Source: Pseudomonadota bacterium (GTDB taxonomy: Bacteria > Desulfobacterota > Syntrophia > Syntrophales > UBA5619). Taken from it: a stretch of DNA of 5,139 bases. The notes under the pieces are model-generated. The model saw only the letters and a program-made list of their open reading frames with translations, did no database searches and was not told the DNA's origin. Below, in pieces: positions 1-5,139 of the stretch. The stretch is taken from NCBI GenBank assembly GCA_018819165.1, contig JAHJQP010000106.1:1-5139 (forward strand), given 5' to 3'. Every line of letters starts with the position of its first letter. The stretch's first letter is position 1. The position numbers were made by a program, and so were the translations under genes.

Positions 1-653
1 ACATGGCCGTCGACGTCTTCGATGGGGATCATCAACCTTCCCCGAAACCGGTCGTAATAACCCCGATCCTGCTGCCCCGCTCTCGGCACGATCAGACCAG
101 CCTTTTCTGCGAGCTGGGGGGAGATACCTTTCTTCCCCAGAAAATCGAGCAGATGGCGCCATCCGTCCGGGGCAAGGCCGAGCCGAAATGTACTGACCGC
201 CTCCTCGCCGATCCCTCTCTTCCGGAGATATTCCCTGGCCCCCTCCCCCGCCGGTGACCGGAGCGCATCCGCGAAAAAAGCAGCCGCGATTTCATTGGTC
301 TGACGGATCTGCTCCCGGAGGGTGCGACGCTCCTTCTCCTCGTGACTCACTGTCCTCTCGGGGATGACGACACCGGCCTTGCCCGCCAGGTGGCGGACCG
401 CCTCGGGAAAGGTCAGCTGGTTGAGCTTCATCAGAAAGGAAACGGCATCCCCTCCCTCGCTGCAACCGAAGCAGTAGAACATCTGCTTTTCAGGACTCAC
501 CGTAAACGATGGTGTTTTCTCCCGGTGAAAGGGGCAGAGCCCGAGAAAATTCTTCCCCGCCTTTCTCAGGGTCACATACCCCCCAATCAGAGAAACGATA
601 TCGGCCCGTCTCCGGATCTCCTCGATCTTGTCCTCGGGAATAGACCCCTTCAA
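1..653 (-). CDS. dnaG: DNA primase DnaG, N-terminal part (C-terminus beyond window edge)
   Basis: DnaG synthesises the short RNA primers for lagging-strand replication and works with the replicative helicase. The reading frame starts at a TTG at 653 and is open to the left edge, giving 217 codons of a protein usually near 600 residues. Residues about 1-100 are the CHC2-type zinc-binding domain. The ligands are C40, H43, C61 and C64, in the contexts LCPFHREKTPSF and FYCFGC. These fall at the same numbers as I recall for E. coli DnaG, which supports the TTG start, as does the opening MKGSIPEDKIEEI. From about residue 115 the start of the RNA-polymerase domain is present, with the conserved RFRGRLMIPI stretch near the edge. 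The TOPRIM catalytic core and helicase-binding domain are outside the window. An AGGGG lies 9 bases before the start, beside the stop of yqeY 12 bases upstream. No frameshift or odd composition is seen. Confidence 0.96.
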   Translation of the reverse strand, partial: MKGSIPEDKIEEIRRRADIVSLIGGYVTLRKAGKNFLGLCPFHREKTPSFTVSPEKQMFYCFGCSEGGDAVSFLMKLNQLTFPEAVRHLAGKAGVVIPERTVSHEEKERRTLREQIRQTNEIAAAFFADALRSPAGEGAREYLRKRGIGEEAVSTFRLGLAPDGWRHLLDFLGKKGISPQLAEKAGLIVPRAGQQDRGYYDRFRGRLMIPIEDVDGH

Positions 654-656
654 ATT

Positions 657-667
657 CCCCTTCCCCT
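657..667 (-). promoter_or_regulatory. Shine-Dalgarno tract for dnaG overlapping the yqeY stop codon
   Basis: The minus strand reads TAGGGGAAGGGGAATTTG. The yqeY stop TAG runs into two purine-rich SD-like blocks: AGGGG, 9 bases before the TTG, and AAGGGG, 3 bases before it. The frame is closed by that TAG upstream, and no ATG or GTG is available in the 12-base gap, so TTG at 653 is the only sensible start. The arrangement suggests that dnaG translation is coupled to termination on yqeY. Confidence 0.7.
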
Positions 668-1112
668 ACGCGGACAATCTGGCCTTGACCTTTTCACCGA
701 CCGCCTTGCCGTCCGCCCTGCCGGTCAGTTTCGGCATCAGGACCTTCATGACCTTCCCCATGTCCCGGGCGCTCGTGGCGCCCGTCTCAAGAATAGCCTC
801 CGTGATCGCCGCATCAAGATCTGCTTCCGACAGCTGAGCCGGAAGGAACTCTTCAATTATCTTCAGCTCCGCCTGCTCCTTTTCCACGAGATCCATCCGA
901 CCGCCTTTTTCAAACTGTTCGATCGAATCCTTCCTCTGCTTGACCATGGAAGAGAGGAGCTGGAGAAATTCAACCTCGTCCAGTTCACGTTTCAGATCGA
1001 TTTCCCGGTTATGCAGACCATTTTTCAACATGCGGAGGGCCGACAAGCGGATTTTGTCCTTTGACTTGGTCGCCAGGATCATTTCCCGGTCCACTGTTTC
1101 CTTGAACATCAT
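666..1112 (-). CDS. yqeY: GatB/YqeY domain-containing protein
   Basis: This is a small, probably cytosolic, all-helical protein of 148 residues, the usual length for stand-alone YqeY proteins. The family resembles the C-terminal tail domain of GatB, the amidotransferase subunit that recognises misacylated tRNA. A free-standing YqeY is not itself an amidotransferase subunit, and its role is unclear. Visible family features are the KDKIRLSALRML segment (about residues 18-29), a charged helix with NREIDLKREL, the loop and helix EEFLPAQLSEADLDAAI (about 87-103), and the C-terminal run DMGKVMKVLMPKLTGRADG followed by a final helix. The start is one of two adjacent ATG codons; the first is chosen because GGAG lies 11 bases upstream. 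A sigma-70-like promoter sits directly before the gene and dnaG follows 12 bases after it. yqeY next to dnaG is a common bacterial arrangement, which supports the assignment. Confidence 0.93.
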   Translation of the reverse strand: MMFKETVDREMILATKSKDKIRLSALRMLKNGLHNREIDLKRELDEVEFLQLLSSMVKQRKDSIEQFEKGGRMDLVEKEQAELKIIEEFLPAQLSEADLDAAITEAILETGATSARDMGKVMKVLMPKLTGRADGKAVGEKVKARLSA

Positions 1113-1136
1113 GGCTTATGCGTCTCCACTCAGGTT

Positions 1137-1164
1137 AAGTTAGATCATCTTTGCGTTTTGTCAA
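1137..1164 (-). promoter_or_regulatory. Predicted sigma-70-type promoter for yqeY-dnaG
   Basis: In the gap between the HIT gene and yqeY the minus strand carries a perfect -35 hexamer TTGACA (1164-1159). After a 16-base spacer comes TAACTT (1142-1137), which keeps the key -10 positions T1, A2 and T6. Transcription would begin near 1130, leaving a leader of about 18 bases that contains the GGAG of yqeY. The area around the spacer is more A/T-rich than the flanking genes. The -10 matches only 3 of 6 consensus bases, so strength is uncertain. Confidence 0.55.
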
Positions 1165-1176
1165 TGAAAATAAGTT

Positions 1177-1521
1177 TCAGTCAAGGCCGTCCCCGAGTTT
1201 CTTGCCGCCCAGCAGATGCATGTGAAGATGGAAGATCACCTGTCCCCCTTCTTCATTGCAGTTGATCACCACCCGGAAACCGCGGCGGTCGATCTTCCTG
1301 ATCCGGGCCACTTCCTGAGCGGCGGCCATCATGGCCTGCAGATCCGCCATCTCTTCCGCACCGACATCCATCAGGGTGGCGATATGGCGCTTGGGTATGA
1401 TGATGATATGGACCGGGGACATGGGATGGATGTCCTCAAAGGCCAGGACACTCTCCGTTTCATACACCTTCAGGATAGGAATCCCGCCGGCCGCGATTTT
1501 ACAGAATATGCACTCTTCCAT
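1177..1521 (-). CDS. HIT-family (HINT-type) nucleotide hydrolase/transferase
   Basis: This is a 114-residue cytosolic histidine-triad protein of the HINT branch, whose members cleave purine nucleoside phosphoramidates and related nucleotide adducts. The hallmark triad HLHMHLLGG is at residues 98-106: H98, H100 (the expected nucleophile) and H102. N87 and the GGQ at 92-94 complete the usual nucleotide site. The N-terminus ECIFCKI gives C4 and C7, which with H46 could bind zinc as in C-x2-C members of the family. The ATG at 1521 is chosen over an in-frame ATG at 1536 because a full AAGGAGG lies 5 bases before it and because homologues begin with this short lead into CIFCKI. The gene begins 41 bases after hisA and is probably co-transcribed with it. 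The physiological substrate cannot be read from sequence, and a direct link to histidine synthesis is not shown. Confidence 0.94.
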   Translation of the reverse strand: MEECIFCKIAAGGIPILKVYETESVLAFEDIHPMSPVHIIIIPKRHIATLMDVGAEEMADLQAMMAAAQEVARIRKIDRRGFRVVINCNEEGGQVIFHLHMHLLGGKKLGDGLD

Positions 1522-1526
1522 GGGCG

Positions 1527-1533
1527 CCTCCTT
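1527..1533 (-). promoter_or_regulatory. Consensus Shine-Dalgarno site deciding the HIT start
   Basis: The minus strand reads AAGGAGG followed by CGCCC and then ATG at 1521. This full-consensus site at ideal spacing lies inside the longer version that starts at 1536. It argues that the five extra residues MKEAP are not translated. Confidence 0.8.
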
Positions 1534-1562
1534 CATCCCTTATGAAACGTACGCCTCACTCC

Positions 1563-2318
1563 TCACCCCTCTGGAGCTTTTACGAAGCCCGGCCGGCCCT
1601 TTGTGCAGGCAATCGCCTCTTCAAGGGAAAGGGCGCCCGTATAGAGGGCCTTGCCTGCGATCACACCGACGACGCCCCGCTTCTCCAGGGGCATGAGCCT
1701 CTCGATATCCCGGATCCCCGCTACCCCTCCGGAGGCGATCACCGGGATCCCTGCCGATCCGGCCAGTTCCTCTGTGCCTTCGATATTGACGCCGACCTGC
1801 ATCCCGTCTCTCGCGATGTCCGTGTAGACCAGGGCATCCGGCCGGTCCTCCGCAAACCGTTTTGCAAGCGCCACCGCTGTCTCCTCTGTCGTCTGCGTCC
1901 ATCCCTGCACGGCGACGCGCCCCCCGACCGCATCGATGCCAAGTATCACCTGACCTGGAAACTCCCGGCAGGCCTCCCGGACAAACCCCGGGTCCCTCAA
2001 GGCAGCCGTACCGATGATCACCCACCGGACCCCGATCCACAAATAGGATCCGATGGTTTTCATATCGCGGATTCCACCCCCGACCTGAACCGGCAGCCCA
2101 GTCCCGGCAACGATATCCCGAATCACCGCCTCATGGCGGGGGACGCCCGCGAGGGACCCGTCCAGATCGACCAAGTGCAGACGTTCGGCGCCCCGCGCCT
2201 TCCAGGCGCAGGCCACCCCGACCGGATCGTCGTCGTAAACGGTCATCCGCCCGAAGTCTCCCTGGGCAAGACGCACACACCGGCCTTCTTTAAGATCGAT
2301 GGCGGGAATGATGATCAC
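1563..2318 (-). CDS. hisA: Phosphoribosylformimino-5-aminoimidazole carboxamide ribotide isomerase HisA
   Basis: HisA carries out the Amadori-type isomerisation of ProFAR to PRFAR, the fourth step of histidine synthesis, in the cytosol. The 251-residue product is full length for this (beta/alpha)8 barrel. The N-terminus MIIIPAIDLKEGRCVRL places the catalytic base at D8. The second catalytic aspartate is D129 in GIDAVGGRVAVQGW. Phosphate-binding loops are visible at VGGGIR (79-84), IGTAA (102-106), ASGGV (195-199) and AGKAL (221-225), and YTDIARDG (165-172) is the expected strand-6 loop. The start is a GTG at 2318, the only start that keeps strand 1. Its GGAG is 12 bases upstream, a rather long spacing. 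The gene follows the lipoprotein gene by 89 bases and precedes the HIT gene. HisF and HisH, which use its product, are not in the window. Confidence 0.97.
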   Translation of the reverse strand: MIIIPAIDLKEGRCVRLAQGDFGRMTVYDDDPVGVACAWKARGAERLHLVDLDGSLAGVPRHEAVIRDIVAGTGLPVQVGGGIRDMKTIGSYLWIGVRWVIIGTAALRDPGFVREACREFPGQVILGIDAVGGRVAVQGWTQTTEETAVALAKRFAEDRPDALVYTDIARDGMQVGVNIEGTEELAGSAGIPVIASGGVAGIRDIERLMPLEKRGVVGVIAGKALYTGALSLEEAIACTKGRPGFVKAPEG

Positions 2319-2393
2319 TAAAGGATTCTTCTCCAGAAAACAAAGGAATCTCCACCATCGCGGAAATTCAGAATCGGGTCTGCCTCACTGCGG

Positions 2394-2406
2394 GCCTCGC
2401 GGAGGC
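2394..2406 (-). repeat. Short inverted repeat after the lipoprotein stop codon
   Basis: Just downstream of the lipoprotein stop TAG the minus strand reads GCCTC-CGC-GAGGC, a perfect 5-bp GC-rich stem with a 3-base loop. No run of T follows, so it is not a standard intrinsic terminator. It could be an RNA stability or pausing element, or chance. The rest of the 89-base gap shows no other clear signal apart from the hisA ribosome-binding region. Confidence 0.3.
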
Positions 2407-2407
2407 G

Positions 2408-3166
2408 CTACTGCATGCCGGGAAAGTTCTTCACGACCTGTTCCAGTCCCTCTTCGACCAGTTGCTCCGCCGTGACCCACCTCCCACCTCCCCGATAAAA
2501 CGAGGGAGCCTTGAGGAGATCCTCCATCAGCGAACTCTGCGTCCTATCAAAGTAACCTCTCCAGACGAGCGCCCCATCACTGACCCTAAGCAGGTGAATC
2601 TCAAAGGCAACCGACGCCGGCTGTTCAACGGCATAGGAGACCCCCTTCCTCTCCCGAAAACGGTAGACATACCCGCTCACGACGCCTTCCGCCCCCAGTT
2701 CGCTTCCCACGTTGCGCAGCACCTGCCGGAGGGGAATCTTGAGGGAAATCGCAGAGACCCGCCTGAAGACTGCGGCGACGCGTTCTCCGGCAATGAGACC
2801 GAATTTCCGTTTGCCTTTGTCCAGTTGTTTCAGGAAGAGGTCCTCCACCAACGCTTCCGGACTTCCGGAGGATCGTGTTGCATCGACCATCAGCCCGCAG
2901 AGGGGGCAGCGCACGGTACCGCTGCGCGATTCTTCCGGAACGATCTGCTGAAAGGGGACCACGGCAATCCGGTCAAAAACAACCTTCCCTTCCGGGACGG
3001 CAATGCCAGCGTCCTCGCGATAAAGGCAGCCCCCGACCATGAGCAGAAGGATGCAGATGGGAAAAAGGCTATATAAACCCCTGAGGAAACCGGACGACTT
3101 TTCGATGATTCTGCCCCCCTTGTCCATGACGGCGGCAGGTTCCGTCCTTTCCGGAAAAATCTTCAC
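2408..3166 (-). CDS. Putative outer-membrane lipoprotein of unknown function, between hisB and hisA
   Basis: The product is 252 residues from the GTG at 3166. It has a basic N-terminus, a hydrophobic segment (about 31-44, LYSLFPICILLLMV) and a lipobox VGGC at 44-47, so C47 should be lipidated. Residue +2 is Leu rather than Asp, which favours outer-membrane sorting. The mature part starts with a strand, FDRIAVVPF (64-72), and later shows LGAEGVVSGYVYRF (157-170), SDGALVWRGYFD (196-207) and a C-terminal helix, VTAEQLVEEGLEQVVKNF. This resembles small periplasmic lipoproteins with a TolB-N/CsgG/GNA1162-like fold, but that is a judgement by eye. A CPLC motif sits at 87-90. The start is uncertain. 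GTG 3166 has AGGAG only 2 bases away, whereas ATG 3127 has no SD but gives a normal-length signal peptide (Cys at 34). The gene has no obvious role in histidine synthesis. The gaps are 54 bases to hisB and 89 bases to hisA. Confidence 0.82.
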   Translation of the reverse strand: MKIFPERTEPAAVMDKGGRIIEKSSGFLRGLYSLFPICILLLMVGGCLYREDAGIAVPEGKVVFDRIAVVPFQQIVPEESRSGTVRCPLCGLMVDATRSSGSPEALVEDLFLKQLDKGKRKFGLIAGERVAAVFRRVSAISLKIPLRQVLRNVGSELGAEGVVSGYVYRFRERKGVSYAVEQPASVAFEIHLLRVSDGALVWRGYFDRTQSSLMEDLLKAPSFYRGGGRWVTAEQLVEEGLEQVVKNFPGMQ

Positions 3167-3175
3167 ATCTCCTGC

Positions 3176-3194
3176 CGATGCAATTTCTGCATCG
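3176..3194 (-). repeat. Perfect 7-bp hairpin in the hisB-lipoprotein gap
   Basis: The minus strand reads CGATGCA-GAAAT-TGCATCG, a perfect 7-bp stem with a 5-base loop. It ends 2 bases before the AGGAG that precedes GTG 3166. A T-run occurs only about 12 bases later, inside the reading frame, so the hairpin is not a typical intrinsic terminator. It could limit access to the ribosome-binding site, stabilise an mRNA end or cause pausing. A chance origin cannot be excluded for a single site. Confidence 0.4.
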
Positions 3195-3220
3195 CAATAT
3201 TTCGAGGCATTTCCTGGTCT

Positions 3221-3811
3221 TCAGACCTCCAGGGAACCCTTGGTAGACAAGATACCCTCGATCCGTCCGTCTATCGCGATCGCATCTCTGAAGGCGCGGG
3301 CAAAGGCCTTGAAAATCGCCTCCGCCATATGATGCCCGTTTGTACCATAGCTGAGGTTGATGTGCAATGTTATTCCACTATGATCCGAGAATGACTTGAA
3401 AAATTCCCGAAGAAGGGCCGGATCGAACTCCCCGATCCTCCGTTCCCCAAGCTCGGCGCGCCAGACCAGATAGGGTCTCCCGGAGAGATCCATCGCCACG
3501 CTGCAGAGGCTCTCGTCCATCGGTACCGACGACGAACCGTACCGGCTGATCCCCTTCCTGTCCCCCAAGGCCTTCCTGACGGCCTGTCCCAGGCAGATCC
3601 CCACGTCCTCCACAAGGTGATGATCGTCCACATCGATGTCGCCCTGACTGCGGATGGCCAGATCCGTCAGTCCATGTCTGGCAAAGAGGTTCAACATGTG
3701 ATCCAGGAAGGGAACCGACGTGTCGATGTCGCCCTTCCCTTTTCCGTCCAGATCGATAACCACCGAGACCTCCGTCTCCGCGGTCTTTCTTCTGATGGTC
3801 GCCTTCCGCAT
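3221..3811 (-). CDS. hisB: Imidazoleglycerol-phosphate dehydratase HisB (monofunctional)
   Basis: HisB removes water from imidazoleglycerol phosphate to give imidazole acetol phosphate, a manganese-dependent cytosolic step. The 196 residues match the monofunctional enzyme. The N-terminal histidinol-phosphatase domain found in the bifunctional E. coli protein is absent, so the phosphatase must be encoded elsewhere. The two repeated half-domains each show a metal motif: DDHHLVED (62-69, with H64, H65 and E68) and GHHMAEAIFKAF (159-170, with H160, H161 and E164). PFLDHML (34-40), which supplies a further histidine, and SGITLHINLSYGTN (145-158) are also typical. The start is an ATG at 3811, 13 bases after the hisG stop. 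The AGGGG 10 bases upstream overlaps that stop, which suggests coupling. No key residue is missing. Confidence 0.97.
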   Translation of the reverse strand: MRKATIRRKTAETEVSVVIDLDGKGKGDIDTSVPFLDHMLNLFARHGLTDLAIRSQGDIDVDDHHLVEDVGICLGQAVRKALGDRKGISRYGSSSVPMDESLCSVAMDLSGRPYLVWRAELGERRIGEFDPALLREFFKSFSDHSGITLHINLSYGTNGHHMAEAIFKAFARAFRDAIAIDGRIEGILSTKGSLEV

Positions 3812-3824
3812 GATAGTCTTCCCC

Positions 3825-4697
3825 TCAGATAACCTTGTTCAGCGGGTACTCGATGATCCCCTCGGCCCCTGCCGCCTTGAGAAGGGGGATCAGTTCCCGG
3901 ACGATGCTTCCGCTCACGATGGTCTCCACGGCCAGCCAGTCCTCCGAATGGAGACTGGAGATCGTCGGCGCTTTCAGTGAAGGAAGCAGGATCACCACCC
4001 GGTCGAGATTCTCCCGCGAGACATTCATTTTCAGCCCCACCTTCCCCAGCGCCTGGAGGGAACCGTTGAGGAGCAGACGGATCTGTTCGATTTTCTGTCT
4101 TTTCCATGGGTCTTCCCATGCCCCGCGATTGGCGATCAGCTTGGTGTTGGTCTTCATCAGTTCATGGATGATCTTAAGTTTATTGGCCCGGATGGTGGTC
4201 CCCGTCTCCGTGACTTCGACAATCGCATCCACCAGCCCTTCGACCACCTTGGCCTCGGTCGCCCCCCAGGAAAATTCTACATGGACGTTGATGTTCCGCT
4301 CGGCGAAGTAACGCCGGGTAAAATTGACCAGTTCCGTCGATACCTTCTTCCCCTCCATATCCTCAATCGACCGGATGGGAGAATCTTCGCGGACGACCAG
4401 GACCCACTTCGCCTGCCTCGCCGAGGTCTTGGAGTAGACCAGGTCCTGAACAGCCACGACATCCGATTCGTTTTCTATGATCCAGTCCTGGCCGGTCAGT
4501 CCCAGATCGAGCGTGCCATCCTCCACATAGCGTGACATCTCCTGGGCGCGGACCAGCGTACAGGAAAGCTCTTCATCATCGATATCGGGAAAATAACTCC
4601 GGCTGTCATAGGTGATATGCCAGCCCGCCCTCTTGAACAGTTCCACGGTATTGGCTTCCAGGCTCCCCTTGGGAATCCCCAATTTCAACTTATTCAT
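3825..4697 (-). CDS. hisG: ATP phosphoribosyltransferase HisG, long form
   Basis: HisG joins ATP and PRPP to make phosphoribosyl-ATP, the first and committed step of histidine synthesis. At 290 residues it is the long form. A two-lobed catalytic region (about 1-210) begins with LKLGIPKGSLE, contains DLGLTGQDWI (64-73) and ends its PRPP site with the motif EVTETGTT (161-168). A C-terminal ACT-like regulatory domain (about 215-290) includes LDRVVILLPSLKAPTISSL and VSGSIVRELIPLLKAAGAEGI. Long-form enzymes are hexameric and feedback-inhibited by histidine through this domain. They do not need the HisZ partner required by short-form HisG, and no hisZ is seen here. The ATG at 4697 overlaps the hisI stop as ATGA, and AAGGA lies 9 bases upstream within hisI. 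Both support this start and translational coupling. Confidence 0.97.
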   Translation of the reverse strand: MNKLKLGIPKGSLEANTVELFKRAGWHITYDSRSYFPDIDDEELSCTLVRAQEMSRYVEDGTLDLGLTGQDWIIENESDVVAVQDLVYSKTSARQAKWVLVVREDSPIRSIEDMEGKKVSTELVNFTRRYFAERNINVHVEFSWGATEAKVVEGLVDAIVEVTETGTTIRANKLKIIHELMKTNTKLIANRGAWEDPWKRQKIEQIRLLLNGSLQALGKVGLKMNVSRENLDRVVILLPSLKAPTISSLHSEDWLAVETIVSGSIVRELIPLLKAAGAEGIIEYPLNKVI

Positions 4698-5068
4698 CGA
4701 TACACGTCCTTCGGATCAAAGATCCGCTCACCAACGGTAACGAAGTCCCCTTCGGCCCATTTTCTGTAAAAACATGACCGGTAACCGGTGTGACAGGCGG
4801 CGCCTCCCAGTTGTTCGACCTTCAGCAGAATGGTATCCGCGTCGCAATCCAGCAGCACCTCCCGGACCAGCTGAACATGGCCGGAGGTTTCCCCTTTCAG
4901 CCAGAGGCTTTGCCGGGACCGGCTCCAGTAGGTGGCCTTCCCCGTCTCGAGGGTTTTCAGCCAGGCCCCACGGTTCATGTAGGCCAGCATGAGGATCTCC
5001 CCCGTCTCATGGTCCTGGACCACGACCGGCATCAGTCCCCCGCCTTTTTCAAAATCAGGTTCCACCAT
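4694..5068 (-). CDS. hisI: Phosphoribosyl-AMP cyclohydrolase HisI (monofunctional)
   Basis: HisI hydrolyses the adenine ring of phosphoribosyl-AMP to give ProFAR, the third histidine-pathway step, in the cytosol. The 124 residues correspond to the cyclohydrolase alone. The HisE pyrophosphohydrolase domain often fused to it is absent, so a separate hisE is expected outside the window. Family hallmarks are VVVQDHETGEILMLAYMN (about 15-32), TYWSRSRQSLWLKGETSGH (46-64), the magnesium-binding DCDADTILL (D74, D76, D78) and CHTGYRSCFYR (92-102). C75, C92 and C99 are the expected zinc ligands. The ATG at 5068 is chosen because homologues begin with a short lead into DFEKGGGL. AAAGG is about 8 bases upstream and a stronger AAGGAG about 15 bases upstream. 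The gene overlaps hisG by 4 bases and is the first gene visible in the operon. Confidence 0.97.
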   Translation of the reverse strand: MVEPDFEKGGGLMPVVVQDHETGEILMLAYMNRGAWLKTLETGKATYWSRSRQSLWLKGETSGHVQLVREVLLDCDADTILLKVEQLGGAACHTGYRSCFYRKWAEGDFVTVGERIFDPKDVYR

Positions 5069-5139
5069 GTCGTTCCCTTTGATCTCCTTGTTTTCGCTGT
5101 AAGTTCGGAATCTGCAGACAGAAGGTGAATAATAATTTA
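5069..5139 (-). other. Upstream region of hisI, no clear gene
   Basis: These 71 bases before hisI are A/T-rich at the outer end and contain AAGGAG and AAAGGG as ribosome-binding sequences. I see no convincing -35/-10 pair, no histidine-rich leader peptide and no attenuator-like hairpin. The operon promoter, or the preceding gene, must therefore lie beyond the window edge. Confidence 0.4.

Noticed and set aside
342..1064. Plus-strand open frame of 240 codons
   Set aside because: It lies antisense across both dnaG and yqeY and spans their junction. It has no family motif and no good ribosome-binding site.
1542..2321. Long plus-strand open frame of 259 codons opposite hisA
   Set aside because: It is the mirror of a complete, motif-verified hisA. 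Its product is rich in Pro, Asp, His and Arg without any recognisable domain, as expected for antisense of a GC-rich gene.
2320..2354. Imperfect direct repeat AAAGGATTC / AAAGGAATC before hisA
   Set aside because: It consists of two short, imperfect copies in a small gap with no further units. This is likely chance and not evidence of an operator.
2290..2358. Minus-strand mini-ORF of 22 codons overlapping the hisA GTG start
   Set aside because: It could in principle couple translation into hisA, but it has no SD of its own and no recognisable composition. An ORF this short is expected by chance.
2394..2406. Possible transcription terminator after the lipoprotein gene
   Set aside because: The stem is only 5 bp and no T-run follows on the minus strand, so it does not meet the pattern of an intrinsic terminator.
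2462..3076. Plus-strand open frame of 204 codons opposite the lipoprotein gene
   Set aside because: Its composition is antisense-like. The minus strand there gives a coherent signal peptide, lipobox and beta/alpha pattern.
5069..5139. Possible his leader peptide or attenuator upstream of hisI
   Set aside because: No run of histidine codons and no alternative hairpins are visible in the 71 bases available.

Overview
This 5.1-kb window is a compact bacterial gene cluster read entirely from the minus strand, so transcription runs from high to low coordinates. Eight protein-coding genes fill almost all of it, and no intergenic gap exceeds about 90 bases. The sequence is fairly GC-rich. Starts are a mix of ATG, GTG and TTG, and Shine-Dalgarno sites are clear for most genes. 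I see no tRNA, rRNA, CRISPR array or mobile element. The gene set suggests a Gram-negative bacterium: an outer-membrane-type lipoprotein, long-form HisG, HisI separate from HisE, and yqeY next to dnaG. Deltaproteobacteria/Desulfobacterota fits best in my judgement, but that placement is inference.

Upstream block (5068 down to 1563): hisI, hisG, hisB, a lipoprotein of unknown function, then hisA. These are early and middle histidine-biosynthesis genes. HisG makes phosphoribosyl-ATP, HisI opens the ring of phosphoribosyl-AMP, HisA isomerises ProFAR to PRFAR, and HisB dehydrates imidazoleglycerol phosphate. hisE, hisH, hisF, hisC, hisD and a HisN-type phosphatase are not here and must lie elsewhere or beyond the window. 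hisI and hisG overlap by 4 bases and hisG-hisB are 13 bases apart, as expected for translationally coupled genes. The lipoprotein gene sits between hisB and hisA with wider gaps on both sides. A perfect 7-bp hairpin precedes it.

Downstream block (1521 down to 1): a HIT-family nucleotide hydrolase/transferase follows hisA by 41 bases. Next comes a gap with a good sigma-70-like promoter (TTGACA, 16 bases, TAACTT), then yqeY (GatB/Yqey-like) and the first 217 codons of dnaG (primase). dnaG runs off the left edge. Its TTG start lies 12 bases after the yqeY stop, in the same reading frame. This part looks like the start of a macromolecular-synthesis operon, in which rpoD often follows dnaG.

Most of the window is ordinary housekeeping sequence. 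The points worth a second look are the uncharacterised lipoprotein with an internal CPLC motif, the hairpin before it, the promoter separating the two blocks, and the in-frame yqeY-dnaG junction. I found no convincing new multi-gene system.
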